Shown piece after piece: positions 33,850-43,061 of a DNA stretch of 64,000 nucleotides. Location of the stretch: positions 1-64,000 of the forward strand of contig DXBT01000025.1 of NCBI GenBank assembly GCA_019116365.1. The letters run 5' to 3'. The stretch is from Barnesiella merdipullorum (GTDB taxonomy: Bacteria; Bacteroidota; Bacteroidia; Bacteroidales; Barnesiellaceae). The position numbers and the translations under genes were made by a program. Position 1 is the first letter of the stretch; every line of letters begins with the position of its first letter. The notes below the pieces were generated by a model. That model was not told the origin of the DNA, made no database searches, and worked only from the letters and a program-made list of their open reading frames with translations.

Positions 33850-34361
33850 AATTAAAACTTGTTAGTGAAGATTTATGTAAAAAATGATATTTCGATTTGT
33901 ATTTTGCAAATATAAGAAAATGATTGAAAAAATGATACCGAAATGCTATTTTTTTTATCGAAATGTAGCTTTTATTGCTTGTTGGGTGATAAATATCTAT
34001 TTGTAAAATTTAATAAAGACCTTGCTTTGCAAGCTATATCACATGAGGTAGAGGTGGGTAAAATGGGAGGAGATAGTAACAAAAAAAGAGCTTTTTCGCA
34101 AAAGCTCTTTCTTTATAGGTTTTCAATAGGTATTAATTTTTTTAAGGTAAAAAAGATTGTTTTAGGTTATTGACACAAAGGACAACTTTTTTTTGCAGAT
34201 AAACAAACAAAAAAATATGTTTTATAATATACTTTTTTAAGTACTTTTTGTGTTGTATGGGTTGTAAATGATTGTTAAATAAGCTATTGGGGTGACTTTT
34301 AATCTGTAACTGCGAATGTGTAAAAAATATTAAAATTGGATTTTTGCTCTCTATTTTACCA
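33850..34361. other. AT-rich intergenic region downstream of lpxH
   Basis: No convincing gene. It holds the likely -7 element of the T9SS cargo gene (TATATTTG on the minus strand, 33907-33914, no clear -33). A perfect 11-bp hairpin (34085-34095 with 34100-34110) is followed on the minus strand by seven T residues. Open frames here have poor composition and no start context. Confidence 0.6.
34081..34110 (-). terminator. Minus-strand terminator about 250 bases after lpxH
   Basis: AAAGAGCTTTT pairs with AAAAGCTCTTT around loop TCGC. On the minus strand the hairpin is followed by TTTTTTT. It would end the lpxH transcript after a long 3' untranslated region. Confidence 0.7.
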
Positions 34362-35111
34362 TTATTCTTCGATATAATCATATAAAATGATACCTGTTTC
34401 ATCGGCTACGGCATAGGATGGATTTTTAATCCAGTCGCCCAGGATGATGATGCGGCTTTTTTGGGGGAGAGCCAGGTCGAGCAGGATATGTCGGTGCCCG
34501 AAGATGAAGCAGTCGATGGGATGTTCCTTGCGGTATTCCTTGGCAAAGCAGACCAGATGCTCGTTTTTCTCGCCCTGGTATTGGGCATAGTCGTCGCCGG
34601 TTTTGCGACTGTGGGCCGACCACCGCAGGGCAAAGGCGACGGTCCACCGCGGGTGTATGGCGGCATAGAGCCGTTGGCAGAACCGGTTGCGGAAGATGCT
34701 GCGAAGCAGACGGAACGAGCGGTCGCGCTGCCCCACATTGTCGCCGTGTGAGAGGTAGAATCGTTTGCCGCCTATCTCGGTGACGAGGCTGCCGTCGTGT
34801 ATGGTGATGCCCAGTTCGTGGGGCAGGTAGTCGAATATCCAGATGTCGTGGTTGCCGATGAACCAGTGAATGTCGATGCCGCTGTCGCTCAACTCGGCCA
34901 GCTTGCCAAAGAAGCGGGTAAATCCCCGGGGCACCACATAGCGGTACTCATACCAGTAATCGAGGATATCGCCCAGCAGGTAGAGGGTGCCGGCATCGGC
35001 CTTGATGCTGTCTAGCCAACGCACAATGCGGCGTTCGTATTCCAGCGGGTTCTCGATGTATCGGGCTCCCAAATGGAAGTCTGATGCGAAATAGGTCTTT
35101 GTTCCGGGCAT
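34362..35111 (-). CDS. lpxH: UDP-2,3-diacylglucosamine diphosphatase
   Basis: LpxH hydrolyses UDP-2,3-diacylglucosamine to lipid X in lipid A synthesis. The 249-residue calcineurin-fold enzyme carries the metal motifs in order: FASDFHLGA, LLGDILDYWYEY, FIGNHDIW, and FIFGHRHI near residue 205. Family-specific basic residues follow the first motif. Bacteroidetes LpxH proteins show this DFHLGA form instead of the classic DLHL. The DUF59 gene lies 12 bases upstream, so they probably share a transcript. Confidence 0.9.
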   Translation of the reverse strand: MPGTKTYFASDFHLGARYIENPLEYERRIVRWLDSIKADAGTLYLLGDILDYWYEYRYVVPRGFTRFFGKLAELSDSGIDIHWFIGNHDIWIFDYLPHELGITIHDGSLVTEIGGKRFYLSHGDNVGQRDRSFRLLRSIFRNRFCQRLYAAIHPRWTVAFALRWSAHSRKTGDDYAQYQGEKNEHLVCFAKEYRKEHPIDCFIFGHRHILLDLALPQKSRIIILGDWIKNPSYAVADETGIILYDYIEE

Positions 35112-35123
35112 AGGCGATATGGA

Positions 35124-35444
35124 TTACAGTAGTCCAAGTTCGAGCTTGGCCTCTTCGCTCATCATGTCTTTATCCCATTCGGGCTCGAATACGAGCTGGA
35201 TATCAACACTCTTTACATTCTCGATACTCTCGACTTTCATGCGCACATCCTCGATGATAAAGTCGGCCGCGGGGCAGTTGGGGGCCGTGAGAGTCATCTC
35301 TATTTTCACGGCACCGTCATCGACTTCAATATTATAGACGAGGCCGAGGTCGTATATGTTGACCGGAATTTCGGGGTCATACACGGTCTTCAGCATCTTG
35401 ACGATCTCTTCTTCGATAGTAGGTTTATTGTCGGTTATGTCCAT
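35124..35444 (-). CDS. MIP18/DUF59 family iron-sulfur assembly protein
   Basis: At 106 residues this is a single DUF59 domain: TVYDPEIPVNIYDLGLVYNI, then MTLTAPNCPAADFIIEDV with the conserved cysteine, and VQLVFEPEWDKDMMSEEAK-type end (VFEPEWDKDMMSEEAKLELG). Relatives include SufT and the eukaryotic MIP18, which help deliver iron-sulfur clusters. There is no suf operon here, so the link is by family only. Co-transcription with lpxH is suggested by the 12-base spacing. Confidence 0.9.
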   Translation of the reverse strand: MDITDNKPTIEEEIVKMLKTVYDPEIPVNIYDLGLVYNIEVDDGAVKIEMTLTAPNCPAADFIIEDVRMKVESIENVKSVDIQLVFEPEWDKDMMSEEAKLELGLL

Positions 35445-35548
35445 AAGCGAGTGTATTGTTTTTTTCGATTGTCGAAGATACGCTATTTTTTTTGATAGCC
35501 GATAAGAGCCTGTAAATTTTTGTATTTCTTGTCGATTTCTCGTTCGAT

Positions 35549-35581
35549 TTTGTGATTTTAATATATTTTATCTTATCTTTG
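35549..35581 (+). promoter_or_regulatory. Promoter of the 35663 outer-membrane protein gene
   Basis: TTTG at 35549-35552 and TATCTTTG at 35574-35581 are separated by 21 bases. The leader is about 80 bases. Confidence 0.75.
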
Positions 35582-35662
35582 TGCAAAGAGGTGTCGCGAA
35601 ATGGGTTATAGAAATAGTCTGTTCTGCGACTAAAAATTAGAAATACAAATAAAAAGAGATTT

Positions 35663-36274
35663 ATGAAAAAGACAGTTTTTTGTGTAGCTCTCATTGCTGC
35701 CTTGTTTTTGGCGATTCCGGCCAATGCACAGTTTAAGTTTGGACCCAAGCTTGGTGTGAACATCTCGTCTCTCTCTCTGGGTGGAAACTTGTCTGAGAAT
35801 TTGAAATCGAACAATATCACGAGTTTTACGGGTGGTATCATGGCCGAGTTTATGGTGCCCGTTATCGGGGTGGGCCTCGATGCTAGTGTGATGTACTCTC
35901 GCAAAGGATCTACCTTGAAAGAGGTTACTTCCAACCTGACAGAGACGCATCACACCGATTATATAGAGATACCTATCAACCTGAAGTATAAATTCTCGTT
36001 GCCGGTGGTAGGGTCGTTTATGTCGCCCTTTGTCTATGCCGGTCCCAGTTTTGCCTTCCGGGTAGGCGACAACTTGGCCGATCAGTACAAGAACAAGAGT
36101 TTCGAGACGGCCATCAATGTGGGCCTGGGTCTTGAGTTCTTCAGCCATTTGCAGATTGCAGCCCAGTATGGTTGGGGCTTGGGCAAGACCATGGAGCTCG
36201 ATGACAATCTGATCAATGCAACCTTGAACGGTAAGAGCCGGGCATGGACCGTAACGGCAGCCTATCTGTTCTAA
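35663..36274 (+). CDS. Small outer-membrane beta-barrel (porin family) protein
   Basis: This 203-residue protein has a signal peptide ending AIPANAQ. The mature part begins FKFGPKLGVNISSLSLGGNL, the typical outer-membrane beta-barrel domain start. Alternating strands such as MAEFMVPVIGVGLDASVMYS and YIEIPINLKYKFSLPVVGS follow, with a C-terminal TVTAAYLF aromatic end. About eight strands are predicted. Its function is unknown. It is transcribed alone, with a terminator at 36307. Confidence 0.85.
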   Translation: MKKTVFCVALIAALFLAIPANAQFKFGPKLGVNISSLSLGGNLSENLKSNNITSFTGGIMAEFMVPVIGVGLDASVMYSRKGSTLKEVTSNLTETHHTDYIEIPINLKYKFSLPVVGSFMSPFVYAGPSFAFRVGDNLADQYKNKSFETAINVGLGLEFFSHLQIAAQYGWGLGKTMELDDNLINATLNGKSRAWTVTAAYLF

Positions 36275-36306
36275 TCCAACATAAGATAAGGAATAAATAC
36301 CATACG

Positions 36307-36345
36307 GCGGGGCTGGGAGTATGACTCCCGGCCCCGCTCTTTTTT
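36307..36345 (+). terminator. Terminator of the small barrel gene
   Basis: A perfect 14-bp GC-rich stem (36307-36320 with 36324-36337) has a 3-base loop and is followed by TCTTTTTT. Confidence 0.92.
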
Positions 36346-36357
36346 GTATTGCGCCGG

Positions 36358-36389
36358 TTTGTCCCTACACTCATTTTGTGCTATCTTTG
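36358..36389 (+). promoter_or_regulatory. priA promoter
   Basis: TTTG at 36358-36361 and TATCTTTG at 36382-36389 have a 20-base spacer. The start codon is 46 bases further on. Confidence 0.75.
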
Positions 36390-36434
36390 TACGAGATAGA
36401 GCCGGGCCCCTCCCGGGAAGAAGCGTTTTGAGTT

Positions 36435-38900
36435 ATGAACACATTTGCCGACGTCGTATTGCCTTTACCGCTTTACAAGTATTTTACCTATCGGATTCCT
36501 GCCGACTGGCAAGCCTCGCTGCAACCCGGCAGCCGGGTGGTGGTACCTTTTGGCCGCAAGAAATACTACACGGCTATCGTGGTACGTTTGCACGACGTCA
36601 TGCCCCAGGGATACGAAGTGAAAGAGATTCTCTCGATACTCGACGACCGGCCCATCTTGCGGCGTCCGCAACTGCAATTCTGGGAGTGGATTGCCGACTA
36701 TTATCTTTGCTCGGTGGGCGATGTCTATAAGGCCGCCTTGCCTTCGGGGCTGAAACTCGAGAGCGAGACGACCGTTACACTCAATGCCGACTTCGAGGAG
36801 CCCGACGATGACCGGCTGAAGGAGCGGGAATGGATGCTGCTGGCCGCCCTCGGGAAAAAGTCGCGCATGACCGTGCAGGAACTCGAGAAGGAGAGTGGCA
36901 TGCGCAACATATTGCCCACGCTTCGCCTGTTGCTGGAGCGTGAAGCCGTGTTTGTTTCGGAGCAGATCAAGGCGCACTACCGGCCCAAGACCGAGACCTA
37001 CATCCGCCTCACCTTTGCTCCCGGCGATGATACCGCCTTGCGCAGCGCTTTCGAACGGGTGAAACAGGCCAAGAAGCAGGAGGTGATGCTCCTGTCGTTT
37101 CTCGATTTGTCGCTCTTCATGCAGCGGGGCAAGTTGCGAGAGGTATCGCGCAAGGCACTGCTCGACCGCTCGGGTGTATCGTCGGCCGTGTTGGGGGCAA
37201 TGGTCGAGAAGGGAATATTCGAAGTCTATAAAAAAGAGATAAGTCGTTTCGATGCGGCAACCCTTCCAGTGGGAGAGATTGCTCCCCTGAGCGAGGTGCA
37301 GCAGACGGCCTACCGGCAGATACTCGATTCGTTCAAGGAGCACGCGGTGACTCTGTTGCACGGTGTCACTTCGAGTGGTAAGACCGAGATTTATGCCCAC
37401 CTCATTCAACGGGTGTTGGACGAGGGGAGGCAGGTGCTCTATCTGGTCCCCGAGATTGCCTTGACTACCCAGTTGACCAACCGCCTGCGCAAGATGTTTG
37501 GCGATAAGCTGGTGATTTATCACTCCAAATTCTCGGACAACGAGCGGGTCGAAATCTGGAACACCCTGCTCGACAGTCGTTTGCCTCGACTTGTGTTGGG
37601 GGTACGCTCGTCCATCTTCCTGCCTTTTGCCGACCTGGGGCTGGTCATTGTCGATGAGGAACACGAGACCTCCTACAAGCAATACGATCCGGCCCCTCGC
37701 TATCATGCCCGCAATGCGGCTATTGTGTTGGCCTCGATGCACGGGGCGAAAACGCTGTTGGGCACGGCCACGCCGGCTATCGAGACCTACTTCAACGCCC
37801 GCCAGGGCAAATATGGACTGGTGGAGTTGAAGCGTCGGTTCAACGACGTGGAGTTGCCCGAGATTATTCCGGTCGATGTGAAGGAGATGCGCAGGAAAAA
37901 CCGCATGCGGGGAAACTTCTCGCCTGAGTTGCTCAACCGCATGCAGACGGCCTTGCATGAGGGCGAACAGGTAATTCTTTTCCAAAACCGCCGGGGATTT
38001 GCCCCCATGGTCGAGTGCAAGCAGTGTGTCTGGGTGCCCAAGTGCGAGCATTGCGATGTGAGCCTTACCTACCATAAGCGCTACAACCAACTCACCTGTC
38101 ACTATTGTGGTTATACCTACGAAATACCCAAGGTGTGTCCCGCCTGCGGGCAGCCCACCATTGGGGTGATGGGTTTCGGGACCGAGCGCATCGAAGAGGA
38201 TATCGCCCAACATTTCCCGGGAGTCCCCGTGTCGCGCATGGACTTGGATACAACCCGTTCGCGCAACGCCTATGAGCAGATTATCGACGACTTTTCCAAA
38301 GGGAAAAACAAGATTCTCATCGGTACTCAGATGATTACCAAGGGACTGGATTTCGACCAGGTGAGTGTGGTGGGTATCTTGAGTGCCGACCAGATGATGA
38401 ACTTTCCCGATTTCAGGGCTCACGAACGGGCCTTCCAGATGATGGAACAGGTGTCGGGTCGAGCCGGGCGCAAGAGCAAAAAGGGGGTGGTGGTGTTGCA
38501 GACCTCCGATCCCTCGGCACCCCTTATCCGCCAGGTGATGGCCCACGACTACGAGGGAATGTATGCCATGCAGTTGGCCGAGCGCAAGTCCTTCTCCTAT
38601 CCGCCTTATACCCGATTGATATATATCTATCTGAAGCATCGCGACGAAACCCTCCTGCAGGAACTTGCGGTGCGTTATACCTCGGCTCTGCGCGAGGTCT
38701 TTGGCAGCCGGGTACTGGGGCCCGACAATCCGCCGGTAGCCCGTATTCAGTCGCTCTACATCCGCAAGGTGGTGCTGAAGATGGAGCTGGCCGCGTCGAT
38801 GTCGCGCGTGAAGGAGATTTTGCGGCAGGTATATGAGAATATGCTGGTCGATGACCGGTTCAAATCGCTGCTACTCTATTACGATGTCGATCCTCTTTAA
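36435..38900 (+). CDS. priA: Primosomal protein N' (replication restart helicase)
   Basis: PriA reloads the replisome at repaired or stalled forks. The 821-residue protein opens with the 3'-end-binding domain (FADVVLPLPLYKYFTYRIPA). The helicase core has Walker A LLHGVTSSGKTEIYAHLIQR, DEEH box VIVDEEHETSYKQYD and LLGTATPAIETYF. Eight zinc-binding cysteines occur as CKQC, CEHC, CHYC and CPAC at about residues 530-580. The C-terminal motifs include GTQMITKGLDFDQVSVVGIL and QVSGRAGRKSKKG. Length and order match the family. Confidence 0.97.
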   Translation: MNTFADVVLPLPLYKYFTYRIPADWQASLQPGSRVVVPFGRKKYYTAIVVRLHDVMPQGYEVKEILSILDDRPILRRPQLQFWEWIADYYLCSVGDVYKAALPSGLKLESETTVTLNADFEEPDDDRLKEREWMLLAALGKKSRMTVQELEKESGMRNILPTLRLLLEREAVFVSEQIKAHYRPKTETYIRLTFAPGDDTALRSAFERVKQAKKQEVMLLSFLDLSLFMQRGKLREVSRKALLDRSGVSSAVLGAMVEKGIFEVYKKEISRFDAATLPVGEIAPLSEVQQTAYRQILDSFKEHAVTLLHGVTSSGKTEIYAHLIQRVLDEGRQVLYLVPEIALTTQLTNRLRKMFGDKLVIYHSKFSDNERVEIWNTLLDSRLPRLVLGVRSSIFLPFADLGLVIVDEEHETSYKQYDPAPRYHARNAAIVLASMHGAKTLLGTATPAIETYFNARQGKYGLVELKRRFNDVELPEIIPVDVKEMRRKNRMRGNFSPELLNRMQTALHEGEQVILFQNRRGFAPMVECKQCVWVPKCEHCDVSLTYHKRYNQLTCHYCGYTYEIPKVCPACGQPTIGVMGFGTERIEEDIAQHFPGVPVSRMDLDTTRSRNAYEQIIDDFSKGKNKILIGTQMITKGLDFDQVSVVGILSADQMMNFPDFRAHERAFQMMEQVSGRAGRKSKKGVVVLQTSDPSAPLIRQVMAHDYEGMYAMQLAERKSFSYPPYTRLIYIYLKHRDETLLQELAVRYTSALREVFGSRVLGPDNPPVARIQSLYIRKVVLKMELAASMSRVKEILRQVYENMLVDDRFKSLLLYYDVDPL

Positions 38901-38938
38901 TGAAGACTCATCATGTAAAACATAAATTATAATGAACC

Positions 38939-40030
38939 ATGAAACGTGGAATTTTATTCATTGCATTGTGCTGTTTGATGCCGCTCTTAGTATGGCCGGC
39001 AAACAAGAATTTGAAGTATGTCGAGGCTTCGAGCCTCACCCTGGTTGGGAAGGCGATGCCTACTCCCGCGAATGTCTATCACCGGGTCGATGTGGAAAAG
39101 TATAGCGATATGCCTAAACATGTGAAAAACCTGTTTACCTATTCGGCTGGTTTGGCTGTCAGTTTCAAAACCAACAGTCCTACCGTGGTGGCTCGCTGGA
39201 CTACCGAAGGCAAGCGTGTGATGGGCAATATGACTCCTATTGCCCAACGGGGGCTCGATCTTTACATGTATAGTGACGACGGTTGGATGCCGGTTGGTGT
39301 AGGTACTCCTACGGCCGGGAAGACAGAACACGAGTGTTGCCTGGTCAAGAACTTGAAGTCGGGCGAGCATCGTTTTCTGTTGTATCTCCCCCTGTTCGAC
39401 GAGATTACTTCGCTCGAGATTGGGGTCGATTCGGCTGCCGTCATTACGGCAGAGCCGTCGCCTTTCCGCCATACGATACTGATTTATGGGTCGAGTATTC
39501 TGCACGGGGCTTCTGCCAGCCGTGCCGGGTTGGCCTATCCGGCTCGTATGGCTCGTAACACGGGCTTCAATTTTGTCAATTTTGGATTGAGCGGTAGCGG
39601 TAAGATGGAGCCTGCCGTAGCCAACATGTTGAAAGATGTCAGGGCCGATGCCTTTGTGCTCGATTGCATGCCTAACCCCTCGCCCGAGGAGATTACCGAG
39701 CGCACCCAGTATTTGGTAAAGACGATACGTGAGCATCATCCCGGAGTCCCTATTATCCTGGTCGAGACTTTTATGCGTGAGGATGGGTATAGCGACCAAC
39801 AGATGCACGAGCGTTGTATCCGTCAGAGCGAGGCATTTATCGAACAGTATGAACTGTTGAAAAAGGAGGGAGTAAAAGACATTTACCTCATTCGCGATAA
39901 CCACGCTATCGGTACCGATCACGAGGGATCTATCGATGGTACTCACCCCAACGATCTGGGCTTCGACCGATTGGTGCGACAATACCAACCCCAGATTATG
40001 AAGATATTGAAACGATACGGCATCCGATAG
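38939..40030 (+). CDS. Exported SGNH/GDSL hydrolase with N-terminal beta domain
   Basis: This 363-residue protein has a signal peptide (ending LVWPA) and an N-terminal beta-sandwich domain (about 25-175). A C-terminal SGNH hydrolase domain follows, with block I YGSSILHGASASRAG (nucleophile Ser), GLSGSGKMEPAV for block II, the PNPSPEEI region, and block V DGTHPNDLGFDR holding the Asp-His pair. Such enzymes deacylate esters of carbohydrates. The two genes beyond the terminator (40174 and 40945, opposite strand) are also SGNH hydrolases, so the three are clustered. Confidence 0.85.
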   Translation: MKRGILFIALCCLMPLLVWPANKNLKYVEASSLTLVGKAMPTPANVYHRVDVEKYSDMPKHVKNLFTYSAGLAVSFKTNSPTVVARWTTEGKRVMGNMTPIAQRGLDLYMYSDDGWMPVGVGTPTAGKTEHECCLVKNLKSGEHRFLLYLPLFDEITSLEIGVDSAAVITAEPSPFRHTILIYGSSILHGASASRAGLAYPARMARNTGFNFVNFGLSGSGKMEPAVANMLKDVRADAFVLDCMPNPSPEEITERTQYLVKTIREHHPGVPIILVETFMREDGYSDQQMHERCIRQSEAFIEQYELLKKEGVKDIYLIRDNHAIGTDHEGSIDGTHPNDLGFDRLVRQYQPQIMKILKRYGIR

Positions 40031-40110
40031 TTGCAGGGTTTCGTATCGAGAGACAGAAGTGTCCGACCGCAAAGCGTTTTCTGTGTCCGGCCGCTTCAGG
40101 TTAAGACAGA

Positions 40111-40152
40111 AAGAGGGACCATGTCGGCGATTTCTACGACGCGGTCCCTCTC
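40111..40152. terminator. Convergent terminator between SGNH genes
   Basis: A 9-bp stem, AGAGGGACC with GGTCCCTCT, encloses a second helix, GTCG with CGAC. T-rich sequence follows on the plus strand (TCTTGTTTTT). Confidence 0.75.
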
Positions 40153-40173
40153 TTGTTTTTTGTCGGGGTTGGG

Positions 40174-40884
40174 CTATCGGGCCAAAGCCTTTTCGATAGC
40201 CTCTACCGCCAGAGGCTCTATGATCTTGTACCCGTCGAGGGTGGGGTGTACACCATCGTTGCCATAGGCCGGGTTCAGCCCCATCTGGTCATCGACGAGG
40301 GGCGTATAGAAATCGGCATAGGTCAGGTGGTTCTCCTCGGCATAGGCTTTAATCTGCCGGTTCAGCTCGACGATCGTCTCGGCCGGTTTTACCTCGGGGG
40401 CCCAGCGGTAGCGGTTGGCGGGAAGTACCGAGCAGAGCACCACCTCGATGCCGTTGGCCCGGGCCAGCTGTGCCATCGACACGATATTGTCCATAATCAT
40501 TTTAATGTTCGAGGGGCCGGTGTTGCCGGCAATGTCGTTGGTGCCGGCCAAAATGACTACTGCCTTGGGCGCGAGGTCGATGACATCCTGACGAAACCGC
40601 AGCAGCATTTGCGGCGAAGTCTGCCCGCTGATACCCCGGCCTATGTAGTTGTGGGTGGTGAAGAAGTCGGGATCCATCTTGGCCCAGTTTTGGGTGATGG
40701 AGTTGCCCATAAATACCACCCATTTTTTTTGCGCTTCGGCCGGGTCGTTGCGGCGGGCCTCCATGAGTGCCTGGTTGTCGTCGCGGTAACGGTTCAGGGC
40801 GGGCCAGTCCTGGGCGGCGCACTCGACAGCCGAGGCTCCGGTCAGCAGCAGGGCCGACAGCAGTAATTTTGCTTTTGTTTTCAT
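40174..40884 (-). CDS. SGNH/GDSL hydrolase, paralogue A
   Basis: This 236-residue exported protein has a signal peptide ending near SAVECAAQ. SGNH blocks are present: block I VVFMGNSITQNW (GNS form), block II GRGISGQTSPQMLLRF, block III ILAGTNDIAGN, and block V DGVHPTLDGY with catalytic Asp-x-x-His. It is close in sequence to the neighbour at 40945-41667, to which it aligns end to end, so the pair looks like a tandem duplication. These resemble acetyl/sialic-acid esterases or acylhydrolases acting on glycans; the substrate is unknown. Confidence 0.88.
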   Translation of the reverse strand: MKTKAKLLLSALLLTGASAVECAAQDWPALNRYRDDNQALMEARRNDPAEAQKKWVVFMGNSITQNWAKMDPDFFTTHNYIGRGISGQTSPQMLLRFRQDVIDLAPKAVVILAGTNDIAGNTGPSNIKMIMDNIVSMAQLARANGIEVVLCSVLPANRYRWAPEVKPAETIVELNRQIKAYAEENHLTYADFYTPLVDDQMGLNPAYGNDGVHPTLDGYKIIEPLAVEAIEKALAR

Positions 40885-40944
40885 AAGACTGCGATTATAA
40901 AGTGAGAGGGGTATTCTTCCAAAATCGGAGGCTCCTTTTTTATT

Positions 40945-41667
40945 TTACTTGGTTGGCTCGTTGGCGAGAGCCTGTTCGATGCCTTTGACTACCAATGGCT
41001 CGATGAGCTTGTATCCCTCGAGCGAGGGGTGGGCGGTATCGATGCGGTAGGCCGGGTTCAATCCCTTCTCGTCATCGACCAGGGCCGAGTAGTAATCGAC
41101 AAAGGGAATTTGGTTGGCATCGGCATAAGCCTTGATTTGCCGGTTCAGCTCGATGAGCAGGTCGGCCGGTTTGAGTTCGGGAATCCAGTAGAAGTGGTTG
41201 GAGGGGAGGGTCGAGCAGAGCACCACTTTGATGCCGTTGGCCTGGGCCAGCTGGACCATCGACACGATATTGTCCATAATCATTTTAATGCTCGAGGGAC
41301 CGGTGTTGCCGGCAATATCATTGGCTCCACCCAGAATCGCCACGACCTGGGGTTTGAGGTCGATGACATCCTGACGGAATCGCAACAGCATCTGCGGGGT
41401 TGTCTGTCCGTTGATGCCCCGGCCTATGTAGTTGTGACTGGTAAAAAATTCGGGATCTTTCTCGGCCCATCCTTGGGTGCCCGAGTCGCCCATAAAGACC
41501 ACCCACGTTTTTTGTGAGTCGTTGGGGTCGTTGTGGCGAGCCTCCATGAGCGATTGGTTGGCTTCGCGGTAACAGTTGAGGTTGGGCCAGTCTTGAGCTG
41601 CACATTCGGGCACGAAGGCTCCGGTCAGCAGCAGGGCCGCAAGGAACAGTTTAGCACTTGTTTTCAT
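40945..41667 (-). CDS. SGNH/GDSL hydrolase, paralogue B
   Basis: This 240-residue exported protein has the signal peptide ending FVPECAAQ. Block I reads VVFMGDSGTQGW, block II GRGINGQTTPQMLLRF, block III ILGGANDIAGN and block V DTAHPSLEGY. The serine, Asn and the Asp-x-x-His pair are all kept, but block III has Ala in place of the Thr of paralogue A and block V has Thr-Ala for Gly-Val. Divergence in these blocks suggests a change of substrate after duplication. Between B and the next gene (glyA) lies a strong terminator. Confidence 0.88.
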   Translation of the reverse strand: MKTSAKLFLAALLLTGAFVPECAAQDWPNLNCYREANQSLMEARHNDPNDSQKTWVVFMGDSGTQGWAEKDPEFFTSHNYIGRGINGQTTPQMLLRFRQDVIDLKPQVVAILGGANDIAGNTGPSSIKMIMDNIVSMVQLAQANGIKVVLCSTLPSNHFYWIPELKPADLLIELNRQIKAYADANQIPFVDYYSALVDDEKGLNPAYRIDTAHPSLEGYKLIEPLVVKGIEQALANEPTK

Positions 41668-41694
41668 GGAATAGTCGTTTATGCTGTAAATGAA

Positions 41695-41725
41695 AAGTAC
41701 ACTCCCGCAACGGGGGAGTGTACTT
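41695..41725. terminator. Terminator between SGNH paralogue B and glyA
   Basis: Perfect 12-bp stem, AAGTACACTCCC with GGGAGTGTACTT. It ends the glyA transcript on the minus strand. Confidence 0.85.
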
Positions 41726-41756
41726 ATGTGAATGAATTGTCGATACGGTCGATGCG

Positions 41757-43037
41757 TTAATAGGCAAAGATGGGATAGTCCTTCATCATGCTGTTCACCT
41801 TCTCGCGCACGGCTTTGATAACCGACTCGTTTTCGGGGTTGGAGAGCACAGTGTCGATGAGCTCGACAATCTCGAGCATCATATCCTCTTTGGCTCCACG
41901 AGTGGTGATGGCCGGTGTACCTACACGGATACCCGAGGTCTGGAACGGCGAGCGGCTGTCAAACGGAACCATGTTTTTGTTGACCGTGATGTCGGCCTGA
42001 ACCAGAGCCTTCTCGGCCACTTTACCCGTGAGTTCGGGGAACTTGGTGCGCAGGTCGATGAGCATGCAGTGGTTGTCGGTACCGTTTGAAATAATCTTGT
42101 AGCCTTTGTCCATGAAGGCCTGGGCCATGGTAGCGGCATTTTTCTTCACCTGAGTCTGGTAGTCGATGTACTCGGGTTGCAGGGCCTCGCCGAACGACAC
42201 GGCTTTGGCGGCAATCACATGCTCGAGCGGGCCGCCCTGTACGCCGGGGAATACGGCCGAGTCGAGCAGAGCCGACATCTTCTTGATTTCGCCTTTGGGA
42301 GTCTTTTTGCCCCAGGGGTTGTCGAAGTCTTTGCCCATGAGGATGATACCGCCGCGGGGACCACGCAGGGTCTTGTGGGTTGTCGAGGTGACGATGTGGG
42401 CATATTTGAGCGGGTTGTCGAGCAGACCGGCAGCGATGAGTCCGGCCGGGTGAGCCATATCGACCATGAAGATGGCCCCGATCTCGTCGGCAATCTTGCG
42501 CATGCGGGCATAGTCCCATTCGCGCGAGTAGGCCGAGGCACCGCCGATAATCAGTTTGGGACGCTCGCGCAGAGCCACCTCTTCCATCATATCATAATCG
42601 ACATAACCGGTATCTTCTCTCACGCTGTACTCGAGCGGGTGGAACATCAGGCCCGAGAAGTTCACGGGGCTCCCGTGCGAGAGGTGACCGCCGTGCGAGA
42701 GGTTCAGCCCCAGGAATTTGTCGCCGGGATTGAGCACGGCCATAAATACGGCCATGTTGGCTTGTGCCCCCGAGTGAGGTTGCACGTTGGCCCATTCGGC
42801 GTTGAACAGTTTCTTGATGCGGTCGATGGCGATTTGCTCGCTTTGATCGACTACCTCGCAGCCACCATAGTAGCGTTTCCCGGGATAGCCCTCGGCATAC
42901 TTGTTGGTCAGGCAGGAGCCCATGGCTTGCATCACTTGTTCGCTGACAAAGTTTTCAGAGGCAATCAATTCGATTCCTTTACGTTGTCGTTGGTTCTCTT
43001 TTTCGATAATGTCGAAAATGACGTTGTCTCTTTTCAT
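41757..43037 (-). CDS. glyA: Serine hydroxymethyltransferase
   Basis: GlyA interconverts serine and glycine with transfer of a one-carbon unit to tetrahydrofolate, using pyridoxal phosphate. The 426-residue protein has ELIASENFVSEQVMQAMGS, the PLP lysine in VTSTTHKTLRGPRGGIILMG, and PHSGAQANMAVFMAVLNPGD plus VDMAHPAGLIAAG. It starts 25 bases after the upstream barrel gene stop, so it is likely the last gene of the pyrB-led operon. Its one-carbon product feeds thymidylate and purine synthesis. Confidence 0.97.
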   Translation of the reverse strand: MKRDNVIFDIIEKENQRQRKGIELIASENFVSEQVMQAMGSCLTNKYAEGYPGKRYYGGCEVVDQSEQIAIDRIKKLFNAEWANVQPHSGAQANMAVFMAVLNPGDKFLGLNLSHGGHLSHGSPVNFSGLMFHPLEYSVREDTGYVDYDMMEEVALRERPKLIIGGASAYSREWDYARMRKIADEIGAIFMVDMAHPAGLIAAGLLDNPLKYAHIVTSTTHKTLRGPRGGIILMGKDFDNPWGKKTPKGEIKKMSALLDSAVFPGVQGGPLEHVIAAKAVSFGEALQPEYIDYQTQVKKNAATMAQAFMDKGYKIISNGTDNHCMLIDLRTKFPELTGKVAEKALVQADITVNKNMVPFDSRSPFQTSGIRVGTPAITTRGAKEDMMLEIVELIDTVLSNPENESVIKAVREKVNSMMKDYPIFAY

Positions 43038-43061
43038 GTTGTTTTGTGTATTAAAGTAGTC

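Noticed and set aside
33943..34402. 76- and 86-codon frames near lpxH
   Set aside because: AT-rich random-like proteins, no start context, and one overlaps lpxH.
36465..38639. 724-codon minus-strand open frame opposite priA
   Set aside because: It is an antisense shadow of priA, with His/Gln/Leu-rich random-like content and no start context.
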